From Candidatus Nitrospira allomarina (GTDB lineage Bacteria; Nitrospirota; Nitrospiria; Nitrospirales; UBA8639), in contig NZ_CP116967.1 of the NCBI RefSeq assembly GCF_032050975.1, positions 2,291,001-2,355,000 of the forward strand: 64,000 bases of DNA, read 5' to 3'. Positions 53,054 through 61,951 of this stretch are shown piece by piece. Numbering within the stretch: position 1 is the stretch's first letter; each line of letters starts with the position of its first letter. The position numbers were made by a program, and so were the translations under genes. The notes under the pieces are model-generated. The model searched no databases. It saw only the letters and a list, made by a program, of their open reading frames with translations, and had not been told where the DNA came from.

Positions 53054-53308
53054 TCATGTGTCCCCGCGTCGGGTAATCACCCGATAGAGCCAGAGAAACA
53101 GGATGGCCCCGATAACGGCCATCACAAACCCGACGGGGTCGTCCTGTCCATACATGCCGATCATTCGCCCGAGCATTCCACCGAAGAGCGCCCCAATGAT
53201 TCCGATAGCGACAGTGGCGAAAAACCCTCCAGGATCTTTTCCGGGCATTAAGAGTTTTCCAACCACTCCCACAATTAACCCAAAGACGATCCAACCGATG
53301 ACACTCAT
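53054..53308 (-). CDS. GlsB/YeaQ/YmgE stress-response membrane protein
   Basis: The 84-residue protein belongs to the GlsB/YeaQ/YmgE family (transglycosylase-associated family), small membrane proteins induced by stress. It has three membrane helices: IGWIVFGLIVGVVGKLLMPG, TVAIGIIGALFGGMLGRMIG, and GFVMAVIGAILFLWLYRVI, with the typical GKDPGGFF loop between the first two. The start has TAGGAGGG upstream. It follows the permease gene at 53321 by 12 bp on the same strand, so they are probably one operon. Function at molecular level is unknown. Confidence 0.9.
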   Translation of the reverse strand: MSVIGWIVFGLIVGVVGKLLMPGKDPGGFFATVAIGIIGALFGGMLGRMIGMYGQDDPVGFVMAVIGAILFLWLYRVITRRGDT

Positions 53309-53320
53309 ACTTCAACCCTC

Positions 53321-54439
53321 CTATTTAATGATTGGGTTCACCGGTTCTTTTGGGTGTCCCGTCTCTGCTTTAACCAAAAGACCGACCTGTTCCTGATAGT
53401 TTTCTCGGTAAATTTGGAAGACCGCGAGCGCGATCCCAAGCAGAATGGGACCCAGAAACAATCCGATGAAGCCGAAATACGCGAGGCCCCCTAATGAGGC
53501 GAAGAAGAGAAACAGAACGGGTAGGTCCGCTTTGGATCCGACGAGGAAAGGTTTTAGTAAATTATCCATGAGACCGACTAATCCAACCCCGATTGCGATC
53601 ATGACAATGCCTTTCCAAATAGGACCGGTCCATAACAGATACGCGGCGACCGGGGCCCAGACTAATGCCGTGCCGCCAAAAGGTACCAGAGAAAGAATCG
53701 CGCTCAGGGCTCCCAAAAATATGGAAAACGGGACGCCCAAGGCCCAATAGGCAAGCCCTGCCGTGAAACCCTGTGCCAGAGCCGTGAGAAGGGTTCCTTG
53801 AACGACGGCGACCATCACATTGTCAAGGCGCTCCATGATGACGGCTTTATAGCTTTCTTCGATCGGGAGCGCTTCGTAAAATGCACGATAGAGATGATGC
53901 CCATCGCGAAACAGGAAGAACAGAGTAAACAGGATCACAAAGAAATCCATCACGAGATCAATGGCGTTTGTGGCCAACCCACCGACACTGGACAGCAAGA
54001 CCCCGCTGACGGCTTTCCCTCCTTCAACCAGGTGCCCCTGAACGTCCCCATAGGCCAGAATAAGTCGGCCCAACAATTCTTGAGACACATTTCCGATCAG
54101 AGGCAGTCTGGCGACAAGTTCGGGCAGTCTTTCCAGTCCACCCTCCTGCACCCATGTCATGGCAAGCTGATAGGCGTTAATGGTCTCTGTCACCACGAGG
54201 AAGACCAGATACGCCACGGGCAAGACTGCAAGTAACATGACACTGAGTGTGCTGAGAGCCGCCGAAGCTGTCCTGTCTCCCAGCTTACGGGTTAGCCACT
54301 GATAGAGAGGATAGAAGAGACGAACCAATATCATGGCCCACAAAATAGGTGTCATGAAGGGGGCAAAAATTAGGGCCAACACGTACAGCAGGAGGGAACA
54401 CAACAGAAGGAAGGCCGCTGAAAGAACTTGTGGAGACAT
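53321..54439 (-). CDS. AI-2E family transporter (PerM/TqsA-like)
   Basis: The 372-residue inner-membrane protein is of the AI-2E/PerM (UPF0118) family, with 7-8 helices. It begins with FLLLCSLLLYVLALIFAPFM and has the family-typical region PLYQWLTRKLGDRTASAALS. Helices FFVILFTLFFLFRDGHHLYR and GTLLTALAQGFTAGLAYWAL follow, with the signature VPFGGTALVWAPVAAYLLWT. Members export autoinducer-2 or act as sodium/proton antiporters; the substrate is not known here. It is upstream of the GlsB gene in a likely two-gene operon. No ribosome site is evident at its start. Confidence 0.9.
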   Translation of the reverse strand: MSPQVLSAAFLLLCSLLLYVLALIFAPFMTPILWAMILVRLFYPLYQWLTRKLGDRTASAALSTLSVMLLAVLPVAYLVFLVVTETINAYQLAMTWVQEGGLERLPELVARLPLIGNVSQELLGRLILAYGDVQGHLVEGGKAVSGVLLSSVGGLATNAIDLVMDFFVILFTLFFLFRDGHHLYRAFYEALPIEESYKAVIMERLDNVMVAVVQGTLLTALAQGFTAGLAYWALGVPFSIFLGALSAILSLVPFGGTALVWAPVAAYLLWTGPIWKGIVMIAIGVGLVGLMDNLLKPFLVGSKADLPVLFLFFASLGGLAYFGFIGLFLGPILLGIALAVFQIYRENYQEQVGLLVKAETGHPKEPVNPIIK

Positions 54440-54631
54440 TTATGTTGACGCCGCAAAGGGTGAGGGTAGCGACATATCTGAAGCCGTCCGCTTGGTCGAT
54501 GAGTAGGAAACAATGATCATCATTAGGAGTACCTGAATGTTTTACTTCTGCAGTGTAACACTTCCCGTTCGCCTAGTATTTGCATTTTAGAAAACTTCTT
54601 AGGTTGAAATGTAGTCAGGCAAATTTTACTC

Positions 54632-54892
54632 TTATTTATGATAGGAACCGGCCCGTTCATTTATTATAGACAAATCATTAAGCGGAACCTCTAAAGTATC
54701 CACTTCCCTACACCTGGAATCCCATCGCATTAAGAGATCGGTTTTGACGGATGTTTTCAGATAGTACGGCCTGAATTTGTCTGTTGAAACATTCATAGCA
54801 CTTAGTGAACTATGAAAAAGAATCTCCACAAGCCTTGATTTACTTATCCTTTTGCCATTTGCCGATTCTTTTAAGATTATTTTGAACTTCAT
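54632..54892 (-). CDS. Small hypothetical protein (86 aa)
   Basis: No family is recognised. The frame encodes a soluble, basic peptide (MKFKIILKESANGKRISKSR, then LVEILFHSSLSAMNVSTDKF and a final DLLMRWDSRCREVDTLEVPL). It has no signal peptide or metal motif. The start at 54892 follows AGAAAGGACA. Support is limited to the ribosome site and composition; a longer upstream extension exists in frame but is unlikely. Confidence 0.45.
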   Translation of the reverse strand: MKFKIILKESANGKRISKSRLVEILFHSSLSAMNVSTDKFRPYYLKTSVKTDLLMRWDSRCREVDTLEVPLNDLSIINERAGSYHK

Positions 54893-55133
54893 GGATGTCC
54901 TTTCTCCAGTCGCGTCATGTATCTCCTGATGAGATTTTGCTTGTGTCCTCAACTGCCGCAGTGTCAAATTTCTATTCCAAGGGGAGCACCGCGAGGAGCA
55001 CCGCTTTTTCTCGTCGCTGGATTAAATCGGGTATTGCCTGAGACGGTGATCCTATTTTCCGGAGAGATCCGGCAATCTGTTGGTCGGTCCTTCGAAGCAG
55101 ACAATGATGGTAATAAAAACAGGATGTAATGCT
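54893..55133. promoter_or_regulatory. Divergent region before the BON-MscS gene
   Basis: About 240 bases between divergent genes. It should contain promoters for both. No clear box pair or repeat was found. Confidence 0.35.
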
Positions 55134-56510
55134 ATGTACTATAGACTCTATTCAGTAATCCTCGTAATCCTCATCATTGTCGTTTGGAGTGCGCGGGGTG
55201 CACCAGTGTGGTCCCAGGAACCCGTGGATAATTCAGAGGCCCCGACGGATTCACGACCCACCGATAAACCCCAGGAAATTGCGGTTGGAGTGGACAAAGT
55301 TGAAGACAGGCTTATCACACAACGACTTAGGGAAGTTTTCCAGAATTTGCCGGAGCTTGCCGATGTCGACATCGCGGTGAAGGCGGGGGTGGTACGTCTG
55401 TCGGGGCATACTTCCACCAAAGAAGCCCACGAACAGGCTCTTGAGCTTGCCGGACGCGTGGATGGTGTGGTCAGCGTGACAGATGAAATCACACAGAAAC
55501 GGGAAGTCCGTGAACGGTTGACCGTCGTGCAGGAAAAAATGGTTGACCAACTCAATAATTTTATCTCCTATCTTCCCCTCCTCATCATCGGCTTCACCGT
55601 ATTTCTTCTCTTCTGGTTCCTCGCATCCTTTATGACCAAATGGGATAACCTGTATGAAAAAATTACTCCACATGCGTTTTTACAATCATTAGCCAAACAA
55701 ATCGTCCAAGGGGCCGTCATATTTATTGGCTTTGTCGTCATGCTCGAAATCCTGGACGCCACGGCTCTTTTGGGAACTATTGTTGGTGTAGCCGGAGTCA
55801 TGGGCCTGGCCATAGGTTTTGCCCTCCGAGACACGGTGGAAAACTACATTGCCAGCATTCTGCTGAGTATCAGGCAACCCTTTCGGCCACTGGACCAAAT
55901 TGTTCTGGAAAATTATGAAGGCCTGGTCATGAAACTAACCTCGCGGGAGACCATTCTCATGACGCTAGATGGAAATCATGTACGCATACCCAATGCGACG
56001 GTGTACAAAGGCATTATTCTCAACTATTCCCGGAACCCCAAACGGCGTTTCTCCTTTGAGGTCGGTATCGACACCGCTGTCAATATCGAGTCGGCGTTGC
56101 AATTGGCTATCAAAACTTTAGAGGAAACCCGCGGGGTGATTGCTGATCCTCCGGTCCGATGCGCGGTCGAGAAATTAGGCGATTCGAATGTGATCCTGAA
56201 AATGTTTGCATGGACGACCCAGGATCAATACGACTTCGGAAAGGTAAAAAGTGAAGCGATTCGTGCGGTGAAAGAGGCCTTTGATCTGGCCAATTATGAA
56301 ATGCCAGAACCCATCTATCGTCTGAAGATGCAGGGGTATTCCCCCCTTGATGCCCAGGCCGTTTTTGACCGGACCGACCATACACAGGATGCTCCATCAC
56401 CCGCTGCGCAATCAGATTCCCAAGCCGATGTCACCAAAGACAATCATATAGTTGAGCAAATTTCGAAAGATCGAGCGGATAATAAGGAAAGGGATTTATT
56501 GAAATCATAG
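55134..56510 (+). CDS. MscS-type channel with periplasmic BON domain
   Basis: The 458-residue protein combines a signal peptide (YSVILVILIIVVWSARGAPV) with a BON domain (LREVFQNLPELADVDIAVKA, then VVRLSGHTSTKEAHEQAL and GVVSVTDEI), a lipid-binding fold, and then an MscS channel. Channel helices are LPLLIIGFTVFLLFWFLASF, AKQIVQGAVIFIGFVVMLEI and the pore helix TIVGVAGVMGLAIGFALRDT. The vestibule has RQPFRPLDQIVLENYEGLVM and HVRIPNATVYKG. The C-terminus is a charged tail. The BON fusion suggests the channel senses or docks to membranes in the periplasm. Start choice (55134) gives a clean signal peptide. Different subfamily from the MscS gene at 48898. Confidence 0.9.
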   Translation: MYYRLYSVILVILIIVVWSARGAPVWSQEPVDNSEAPTDSRPTDKPQEIAVGVDKVEDRLITQRLREVFQNLPELADVDIAVKAGVVRLSGHTSTKEAHEQALELAGRVDGVVSVTDEITQKREVRERLTVVQEKMVDQLNNFISYLPLLIIGFTVFLLFWFLASFMTKWDNLYEKITPHAFLQSLAKQIVQGAVIFIGFVVMLEILDATALLGTIVGVAGVMGLAIGFALRDTVENYIASILLSIRQPFRPLDQIVLENYEGLVMKLTSRETILMTLDGNHVRIPNATVYKGIILNYSRNPKRRFSFEVGIDTAVNIESALQLAIKTLEETRGVIADPPVRCAVEKLGDSNVILKMFAWTTQDQYDFGKVKSEAIRAVKEAFDLANYEMPEPIYRLKMQGYSPLDAQAVFDRTDHTQDAPSPAAQSDSQADVTKDNHIVEQISKDRADNKERDLLKS

Positions 56511-56613
56511 ATTTGAGTTTCGAAGGGCATTCTATTCGTCACCCTGGCTGGAGAAATTCCTACACCGCCCCCGTTCTCCATTCCATAACGCGTGAAACAC
56601 AAGAGGAAAAGAT

Positions 56614-57639
56614 ATGAAAAAAAATCGGCAATCAGAGGTGGTAGTCATCACAGGGGCTTCTGCAGGTATCGGTCGAGCCACCGTTCGGGCTTATGCTCGC
56701 CGGGGGGCATCTATTGGTTTGCTGGCCCGTGGGCAGGAGGGATTGGAAGGAGCTCGTCGGGAGGTGGAAAAGCTAGGAGCGCAAGCTATCGTGGTTCCCA
56801 CTGACGTGGCCGATCCCGAGCAGGTGGAATCAGCCGCAGTCACGGTAGAGAAGGCGTTTGGCCCGATCGACATTTGGATAAATAATGCCATGGTTTCCGT
56901 GCTCTCGCCGGTGAAAGACATGACGGCTGCAGAATTCCAGCGTGTGACCAACGTCACCTATCTCGGATATGTCTATGGAACCCTTTCAGCGCTTCGTCGG
57001 ATGCTTCCACGGGATCGGGGTGTCATTATTCAAGTCGGCAGCGCGTTGACCTATCGTGCGATTCCACTTCAATCGGCTTACTGTGGTGCTAAACATGCTA
57101 TCAAAGGATTCACGGAGTCGCTCCGATCGGAGCTGATTCACGATGGAAGTCAGGTCCGACTTTCCATGGTGCATTTGCCGGGAGTCAATACGACTCAATT
57201 TGGTTGGATTAAAAGCCGCCTTCCCTATGAGCCTCAGCCGGTCCCTCCCATTTATCAGCCGGAGGTGATGGCGCGGGCGATCGTCTGGGCGGCTGATCAC
57301 GATCGTCGTGAGTTGTGGGTCGGAATGCCGACAGTTAAAACCATCGTCGGAGAAAAATTCATTCCGGGTTTATTGGACCATTATCTGGCCGAAGTCGCCT
57401 ATACGGGCCAACAGACGAATATTCCCATCAAGCCTGATCGCGCCGATAATTTATTTGCGCCTGTTCCGCAGGATAGAGGGGCGCATGGCGATTTTGATAA
57501 TCAGGCCCAATCAACCAGTTTTCAATTGTGGGCTTCCATGAACCGGGCGTGGTTGGCGGTGGCGGGCGTCGGATGTCTTCTTTCACTAGGATTGGCCATA
57601 AAGCAGTCACAGGGGAATCGATCGAGAATAAATAATTGA
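56614..57639 (+). CDS. SDR-family oxidoreductase with C-terminal membrane helix
   Basis: The 341-residue protein is a short-chain dehydrogenase/reductase. The cofactor motif is VVITGASAGIGRATVRAYAR, followed by the acidic/Asn region (IDIWINNAMVSVLSPVKDMT), the catalytic Ser in IQVGSALTYRAIP and the Tyr-Lys pair in AYCGAKHAIKGF. A C-terminal hydrophobic helix (NRAWLAVAGVGCLLSLGLAI) follows a linker, so the enzyme is probably anchored to the membrane. Length exceeds the usual 250 residues for that reason. The ATG has AAGAGGAAAAG upstream. A hairpin terminator follows. Substrate unknown. Confidence 0.9.
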   Translation: MKKNRQSEVVVITGASAGIGRATVRAYARRGASIGLLARGQEGLEGARREVEKLGAQAIVVPTDVADPEQVESAAVTVEKAFGPIDIWINNAMVSVLSPVKDMTAAEFQRVTNVTYLGYVYGTLSALRRMLPRDRGVIIQVGSALTYRAIPLQSAYCGAKHAIKGFTESLRSELIHDGSQVRLSMVHLPGVNTTQFGWIKSRLPYEPQPVPPIYQPEVMARAIVWAADHDRRELWVGMPTVKTIVGEKFIPGLLDHYLAEVAYTGQQTNIPIKPDRADNLFAPVPQDRGAHGDFDNQAQSTSFQLWASMNRAWLAVAGVGCLLSLGLAIKQSQGNRSRINN

Positions 57640-57661
57640 ACCTCAATCAAGTTCATTCTCC

Positions 57662-57705
57662 GATCGGGAGGCTGATCTGCCTGATGCAAGAACAGCCTCC
57701 CGATC
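57662..57705. terminator. Bidirectional hairpin between convergent genes
   Basis: GATCGGGAGGCTG (57662-57674) pairs perfectly with CAGCCTCCCGATC (57693-57705), a 13-bp stem with an 18-nt loop, between the SDR (plus) and hemerythrin (minus) genes. It lacks a long T-run but is the obvious candidate terminator for both. Confidence 0.65.
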
Positions 57706-57740
57706 TAAAGGTCCCCTTGGGCATTTGATCTTGGCAAAGG

Positions 57741-58184
57741 TTAGCCTGCCGTAGCCTGCTTTTTTGCTTCCTGAAACTCTTTTCCCATCTTCTGTATTTC
57801 ATCCTTATCCAGGATCTCTTTGGCCTTTTTAAAGATTTCGCCTTCTTCCTCCTTCACATGATGCAGAACATTTTTTTTCAGCTCGGCAAGTTTTGAGCCC
57901 CATTCCTCGGATTCTGCCCCCAACGCCTCAAGGTCTTCCAGAAGGTTTGCGACTTCGGCATGCTCTTCCGTGGCTTCATTAATCAGGTCTACCATCTCTG
58001 CATTTTCTCTGAGGGCAGGATAGAAGACGGCCTCCTCCCCATGGGAGTGAGCTTCAAGGTCATCTTTTAACTGAGAAAATAATTTTTCACGGCTTTTCAT
58101 CGCACGTGGACCGGTGGTTTCCAATTTTTTAAATAGGTCCTTTGCTTTTTGGTGATCCTTTTTTAAAATTTGAAAAATGTCCAT
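57741..58184 (-). CDS. Hemerythrin-domain protein
   Basis: The 147-residue protein is a hemerythrin-like HHE four-helix bundle that binds a di-iron centre and may sense or carry oxygen or nitric oxide. Metal ligands are seen in ILKKDHQKAKDLF (His), EAHSHGEEAVFYP (His, Glu), EATEEHAEVANLLEDL (Glu, His), and NVLHHVKEEEGEIF (His, His/Glu). Length matches single-domain HHE proteins. The start has an AAGGAAA site. In this organism it could serve oxygen handling or iron storage-related stress; that role is inference. Confidence 0.9.
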   Translation of the reverse strand: MDIFQILKKDHQKAKDLFKKLETTGPRAMKSREKLFSQLKDDLEAHSHGEEAVFYPALRENAEMVDLINEATEEHAEVANLLEDLEALGAESEEWGSKLAELKKNVLHHVKEEEGEIFKKAKEILDKDEIQKMGKEFQEAKKQATAG

Positions 58185-58455
58185 CCGCTGTTTCCTTTCC
58201 GGTCAATGACCGATGATTATTCACCGAAAATAATGAAACCTCAATTTCTTGATCGAAGAATAATCTTGTTCCTTCACACACGTGAACTGGTAAGAACCCT
58301 GGAACCGGCAGGGAAAGAATTGGAAAGCAAGAAACGGAGTGCACTCTGTCCCCGACTGTTGTATAAAAAGATTGGCATCCGGAAAAGAGGAGTCAGGAGG
58401 GGACTTTTCTTGGTAATTATGCGTGCAGTTTTAGCAGTCTGTCACAGCTAGTGTC

Positions 58456-59535
58456 ATGAGAAATATAGCTACCCAGGAAAAATGTTCCGTTGCAACGCGC
58501 CATGATCCACGGTGGACAATTGTGGTTTCCCGTGACCCAACAGCCGACGGTACATTTTATTATTCCGTCAACACCACCGGAGTGTACTGCCGCCCGTCCT
58601 GCCCATCTCGGTTGCCGCGGCCTGAAAACGTCCGGTTCCATGCTTCACGGGAAGTTGCCGAGAAGGCTGGATTTCGTCCCTGCAAGCGTTGCACGCCTAA
58701 CCAGCCCGGATTAGAGGAACGATATGCGGAAAAAGTCGCAGCAGCTTGCCGGCTCATCGAGAATTCGGATCATGTGCCCGGCCTCAAGGAGTTATCAAAT
58801 CATGCAGGACTAAGCCGGTATCACTTTCATCGGGTGTTCAAGGCGGTAACGGGATTGACACCGAAAGGATACACGGCGGCGCATCTGGCAAAACGGGTGA
58901 GGTCGCACCTCAATCATACAGGCACCGTGATGGAGGCAATTTACGAAGCCGGGTTCAATTCCAACGGAAGGTTTTATGAAACATCCGATGCTGTTCTGGG
59001 TATGACACCTTCCTCATATCGTGCCGGTGGTTCCGGGATAGACATCCGATTCGCCGTGGGGGAATGTTCTCTCGGGTCAATCCTCGTTGCCAGAAGTGAG
59101 CGCGGAGTGTGTGCGATTCTTCTGGGGGACGACCCTGAGCAATTGACGCGCGATTTGCAGAAGCAGTTCTCTCAGGCTCATCTCATCGGGGGTGATGGTG
59201 ACTTCGAACACCTGGTTGCGACTGTGATCGGTTTTGTCGAAACGCCGGAGCGGGGGTTGGACCTGCCGTTGGACGTGCAAGGTACGGCGTTTCAACATCG
59301 GGTCTGGAAAGCATTGCAAAACATTCCCGCCGGCTCGACGGTAAGCTATGCTGACATCGCCTCCTGCATCGGTGCGCCGAAAGCGATTCGAGCGGTCGCC
59401 AGGGCCTGCGGCACCAATGCCATAGCTGTGGCGATTCCTTGTCATCGTGTGGTGCGTACGAATGGCGACCTGTCGGGCTATCGTTGGGGCATCGAACGGA
59501 AACGAGCGTTGCTTGAACGTGAGGCCCACACATGA
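58456..59535 (+). CDS. ada: Ada: bifunctional DNA repair methyltransferase and activator
   Basis: The 359-residue Ada protein repairs methylated DNA and activates the adaptive response. The N-terminal zinc domain uses Cys45, Cys49, Cys76 and Cys79 (VYCRPSCPS, RPCKRCTP); Cys45 is the methyl-phosphotriester acceptor. A helix-turn-helix AraC-type domain follows (LKELSNHAGLSRYHFHRVFK, then VMEAIYEAGFNSNGRFYETS). The C-terminal O6-methylguanine methyltransferase has Cys329 in AIPCHRVVRTNGDLSGY. All domains look intact. It overlaps the 2OG oxygenase gene by 4 bp (ATGA), so the two form an operon for alkylation repair. Confidence 0.95.
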   Translation: MRNIATQEKCSVATRHDPRWTIVVSRDPTADGTFYYSVNTTGVYCRPSCPSRLPRPENVRFHASREVAEKAGFRPCKRCTPNQPGLEERYAEKVAAACRLIENSDHVPGLKELSNHAGLSRYHFHRVFKAVTGLTPKGYTAAHLAKRVRSHLNHTGTVMEAIYEAGFNSNGRFYETSDAVLGMTPSSYRAGGSGIDIRFAVGECSLGSILVARSERGVCAILLGDDPEQLTRDLQKQFSQAHLIGGDGDFEHLVATVIGFVETPERGLDLPLDVQGTAFQHRVWKALQNIPAGSTVSYADIASCIGAPKAIRAVARACGTNAIAVAIPCHRVVRTNGDLSGYRWGIERKRALLEREAHT

Positions 59536-60281
59536 ACATGGTCGGGCCATCAACATCTCCCATTCCATCGCACAACAATATAACCACGCGAGTGAGAGCG
59601 ATTGATTGGGAGCAGGTATCAAGTGATGTCGAAGCTCAAGGACACGCCGTGACCGAACGCCTGCTCTCTCCGAAAGAATGTCAGTCCTTGGCTTCGTTGT
59701 ACTCTTGCGATGAAATGTTCCGTAGCCGCATCGTGATGAGTCGCCATAACTTTGGCCGTGGAGAATATCAGTACTTCCGATATCCGCTTCCTGATCTCAT
59801 CGAACAACTTCGGAATGCGATATATCCCCATCTTGTGCCGGTTGCGAACCGGTGGAATGCGGCCATGGGCATTGAGGTTCGCTTTCCAAAGAGGCATGAA
59901 GATTTTCTGGCCCGCTGTCATCAAGCCGGGCAGGATAAGCCCACCCCATTGATGCTCAAATATGAAGCTGACGATTACAACTGCCTGCATCAGGACCTCT
60001 ACGGCGAACACGTGTTTCCGCTCCAGCTTGCCATTCTTTTATCTGACCCTCAGAAAGACTTCGCGGGTGGTGAATTTGTCATGACCGAGCAGCGGCCACG
60101 TATGCAATCCCGGCCCATTGTGGTACCGATCCGACAAGGCGATGGCGTCATTTTCGCGGTTCATCATCGTCCTGTGCGAGGGGGAAGGGGCTGGTATCGT
60201 GTGAACCTCCGGCATGGGGTCAGCCGCGTTCGCTCAGGGCAGCGCTATACGGTCGGGATCATATTCCACGACGCCAAGTAA
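59532..60281 (+). CDS. 2OG-Fe(II) oxygenase in the ada operon
   Basis: The 249-residue enzyme is a 2-oxoglutarate/Fe(II) oxygenase. The iron ligands are His153 and Asp155 (NCLHQDLYGEHVFPL) and the distal His228 (LRHGVSRVRSGQRY), with the 2-oxoglutarate-binding Arg at about 238. It has the family-typical end GQRYTVGIIFHD. It is not the compact AlkB sequence; it resembles the oxygenase often found next to Ada and may oxidatively demethylate alkylated DNA or another target. Its ATG overlaps the ada stop codon, so it is translated with Ada. Confidence 0.9.
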   Translation: MNMVGPSTSPIPSHNNITTRVRAIDWEQVSSDVEAQGHAVTERLLSPKECQSLASLYSCDEMFRSRIVMSRHNFGRGEYQYFRYPLPDLIEQLRNAIYPHLVPVANRWNAAMGIEVRFPKRHEDFLARCHQAGQDKPTPLMLKYEADDYNCLHQDLYGEHVFPLQLAILLSDPQKDFAGGEFVMTEQRPRMQSRPIVVPIRQGDGVIFAVHHRPVRGGRGWYRVNLRHGVSRVRSGQRYTVGIIFHDAK

Positions 60282-60346
60282 ACCGGATGAAGAATCTCCT
60301 TCGAAACGGAATTCTGTGGCCGGGACAAGGAATACCCTTGCGATTC

Positions 60347-60649
60347 TTAGCCGCCGGCCATGGCTCCGACAATTAGAAACGGTTCTTCACCGGTTGTGAT
60401 CGCGTCGGGTAACGGGGCGTCCGGTGGTTCATGGGACAGATCCTGCCCGCAGGCAAAGAACCTGATAAACGGTCGGCGCTGTTGTGTCGCCTGGTCACGA
60501 ATTGTCCCCCGCAACATCGGGTAACGGGATTCGAGCGCGTTGAGGATTGCGTGTGGGGTGACAGGACCCTCCATCTCCAGGTTCACCTCGCCGTCGATAC
60601 GTGCAAGTGTCCGCAAATGGGCTGGAAGGATAACTCGAATCGTGCTCAC
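60347..60649 (-). CDS. MoaD/ThiS-like ubiquitin-fold protein
   Basis: The 100-residue protein has the beta-grasp MoaD/ThiS fold and ends in the characteristic Gly-Gly ([10 protein letters not shown]), the activated C-terminus in sulfur carriers. It begins with a strand ([18 protein letters not shown]), includes [18 protein letters not shown] and ends [10 protein letters not shown]. It starts with a GTG that overlaps the stop codon of the BNR-repeat gene by 4 bp, so it is translationally coupled. No molybdopterin or thiamine gene lies nearby, so it is probably a specialised partner of the BNR protein. Confidence 0.85.
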   Translation of the reverse strand: MSTIRVILPAHLRTLARIDGEVNLEMEGPVTPHAILNALESRYPMLRGTIRDQATQQRRPFIRFFACGQDLSHEPPDAPLPDAITTGEEPFLIVGAMAGG

Positions 60650-61833
60650 GGTAACGCCTGGACTTCGACTGATAAGACGGGTGGAAGATCGCGAACGATG
60701 CCCATCCAGCTATCTCCCGAATCGGCCGAGGCATACACCTGTCCGCCGGTGGTGCCGACATAGATCCCGCAGGGTTCGAGCGAGTCGACAGCCATGGCGT
60801 CACGCAAGACATTGACGTAGCAGTCCTGTTGCGGCAATCCATTTGTCAGTGCTTCCCATTCGTTTCCGCCTGTCTGGCTGCGGTAGACGCGCAATTTCCC
60901 CTCCGGCGGATAATGTTCAGAGTCGCTCTTGATCGGTACCACATAGATGGTTTCGGGCTCATGGGCATGCACGGCAATGGGGAATCCGAAATCGGAGGGC
61001 AAGTCTCCACTGATTTCATGCCACGACTCGCCTGCGTCATCGCTCCGCATCACATCCCAGTGCTTCTGCATGAAGAGCACATCCGGGCGCGACGGGTGTT
61101 TGGCGATGCAGTGCACACAGTGGCCGACTTCTGCAGTGGGGTCGGGAAGTTCATATGGCGATTTCAGTCCGCGGTTGACCGGCTGCCATGTCTTGCCTCC
61201 GTCCTCGGTTCGAAACGTGCCGGCTGCCGAAATGGCGACGAATATCCTTTCCGGATTGCCGGGATCCAGAAGGATGGTATGCAGGCACATTCCCCCGGCG
61301 CCCGGTTGCCAAAGGTGCCCTTTAGCGCTGCGCAGGCCGGGAAGCTCCTGCCATGTCTGTCCGCCATCGGTGGAACGGAAAATGGCTGCATCCTCAACCC
61401 CCGCGTAAATCGTGTCCGGGTCGGTCAGCGATGGCTCCAGATGCCAGACACGCTTGAACTCCCAAGGGTGCTGCGTGCCATCGTACCACTGATGGGTGGT
61501 GAGAGGTTGTCCCGTTTCCGTTGAGCTGTCATACACGAACTTGTTGCTCTCCCCCTTGGGCGTATCGTCCGGTGCCGTGGTCGGCTCGCCGGGTGGTGTT
61601 CCCGGTTGAAACCAGGTTTTGCCGCCATCATCGGATCGTTGGATGATTTGCCCAAACCAGCTGCTTGACTGCGAGGCATACAACCGATTCGGGTCGGCTG
61701 GAGATCCCTTCACGTGAAACAACTCCCATCCACCAAAAAATGGACCGTTAACGTCCCACTTCTTGCGTTTGCCGTCCGATGTCAGCACGAACGCACCTTT
61801 GCGCGTTCCAACAAGCACTCGTACTCCACTCAT
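60646..61833 (-). CDS. BNR/sialidase-like beta-propeller protein
   Basis: The 395-residue protein is a BNR-repeat (WD40/YVTN-like) beta-propeller without signal peptide. Asp-box repeats are clear: [11 protein letters not shown] (about 65-75), [12 protein letters not shown] (about 148), [12 protein letters not shown] (about 206), [12 protein letters not shown] (about 265) and [12 protein letters not shown] (about 377). It resembles the VPS10/sortilin-like exo-alpha-sialidase-fold proteins, but no sialidase catalytic set was identified. The start follows AAAGGAGTGAGG. It is the first gene of a pair with the MoaD-like protein. Function unknown; protein binding is likely. Confidence 0.85.
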   Translation of the reverse strand: MSGVRVLVGTRKGAFVLTSDGKRKKWDVNGPFFGGWELFHVKGSPADPNRLYASQSSSWFGQIIQRSDDGGKTWFQPGTPPGEPTTAPDDTPKGESNKFVYDSSTETGQPLTTHQWYDGTQHPWEFKRVWHLEPSLTDPDTIYAGVEDAAIFRSTDGGQTWQELPGLRSAKGHLWQPGAGGMCLHTILLDPGNPERIFVAISAAGTFRTEDGGKTWQPVNRGLKSPYELPDPTAEVGHCVHCIAKHPSRPDVLFMQKHWDVMRSDDAGESWHEISGDLPSDFGFPIAVHAHEPETIYVVPIKSDSEHYPPEGKLRVYRSQTGGNEWEALTNGLPQQDCYVNVLRDAMAVDSLEPCGIYVGTTGGQVYASADSGDSWMGIVRDLPPVLSVEVQALP

Positions 61834-61951
61834 ACCTCACTCCTTTCTGAAAATTAGGCCGATCATCGTATAAAGTTTTCACAACTAGTGAGAGCCTATT
61901 CCGTCCATCTATCAATCGTGTTGGCCGTTGTGATCGAGGCGTCGTGACCTA

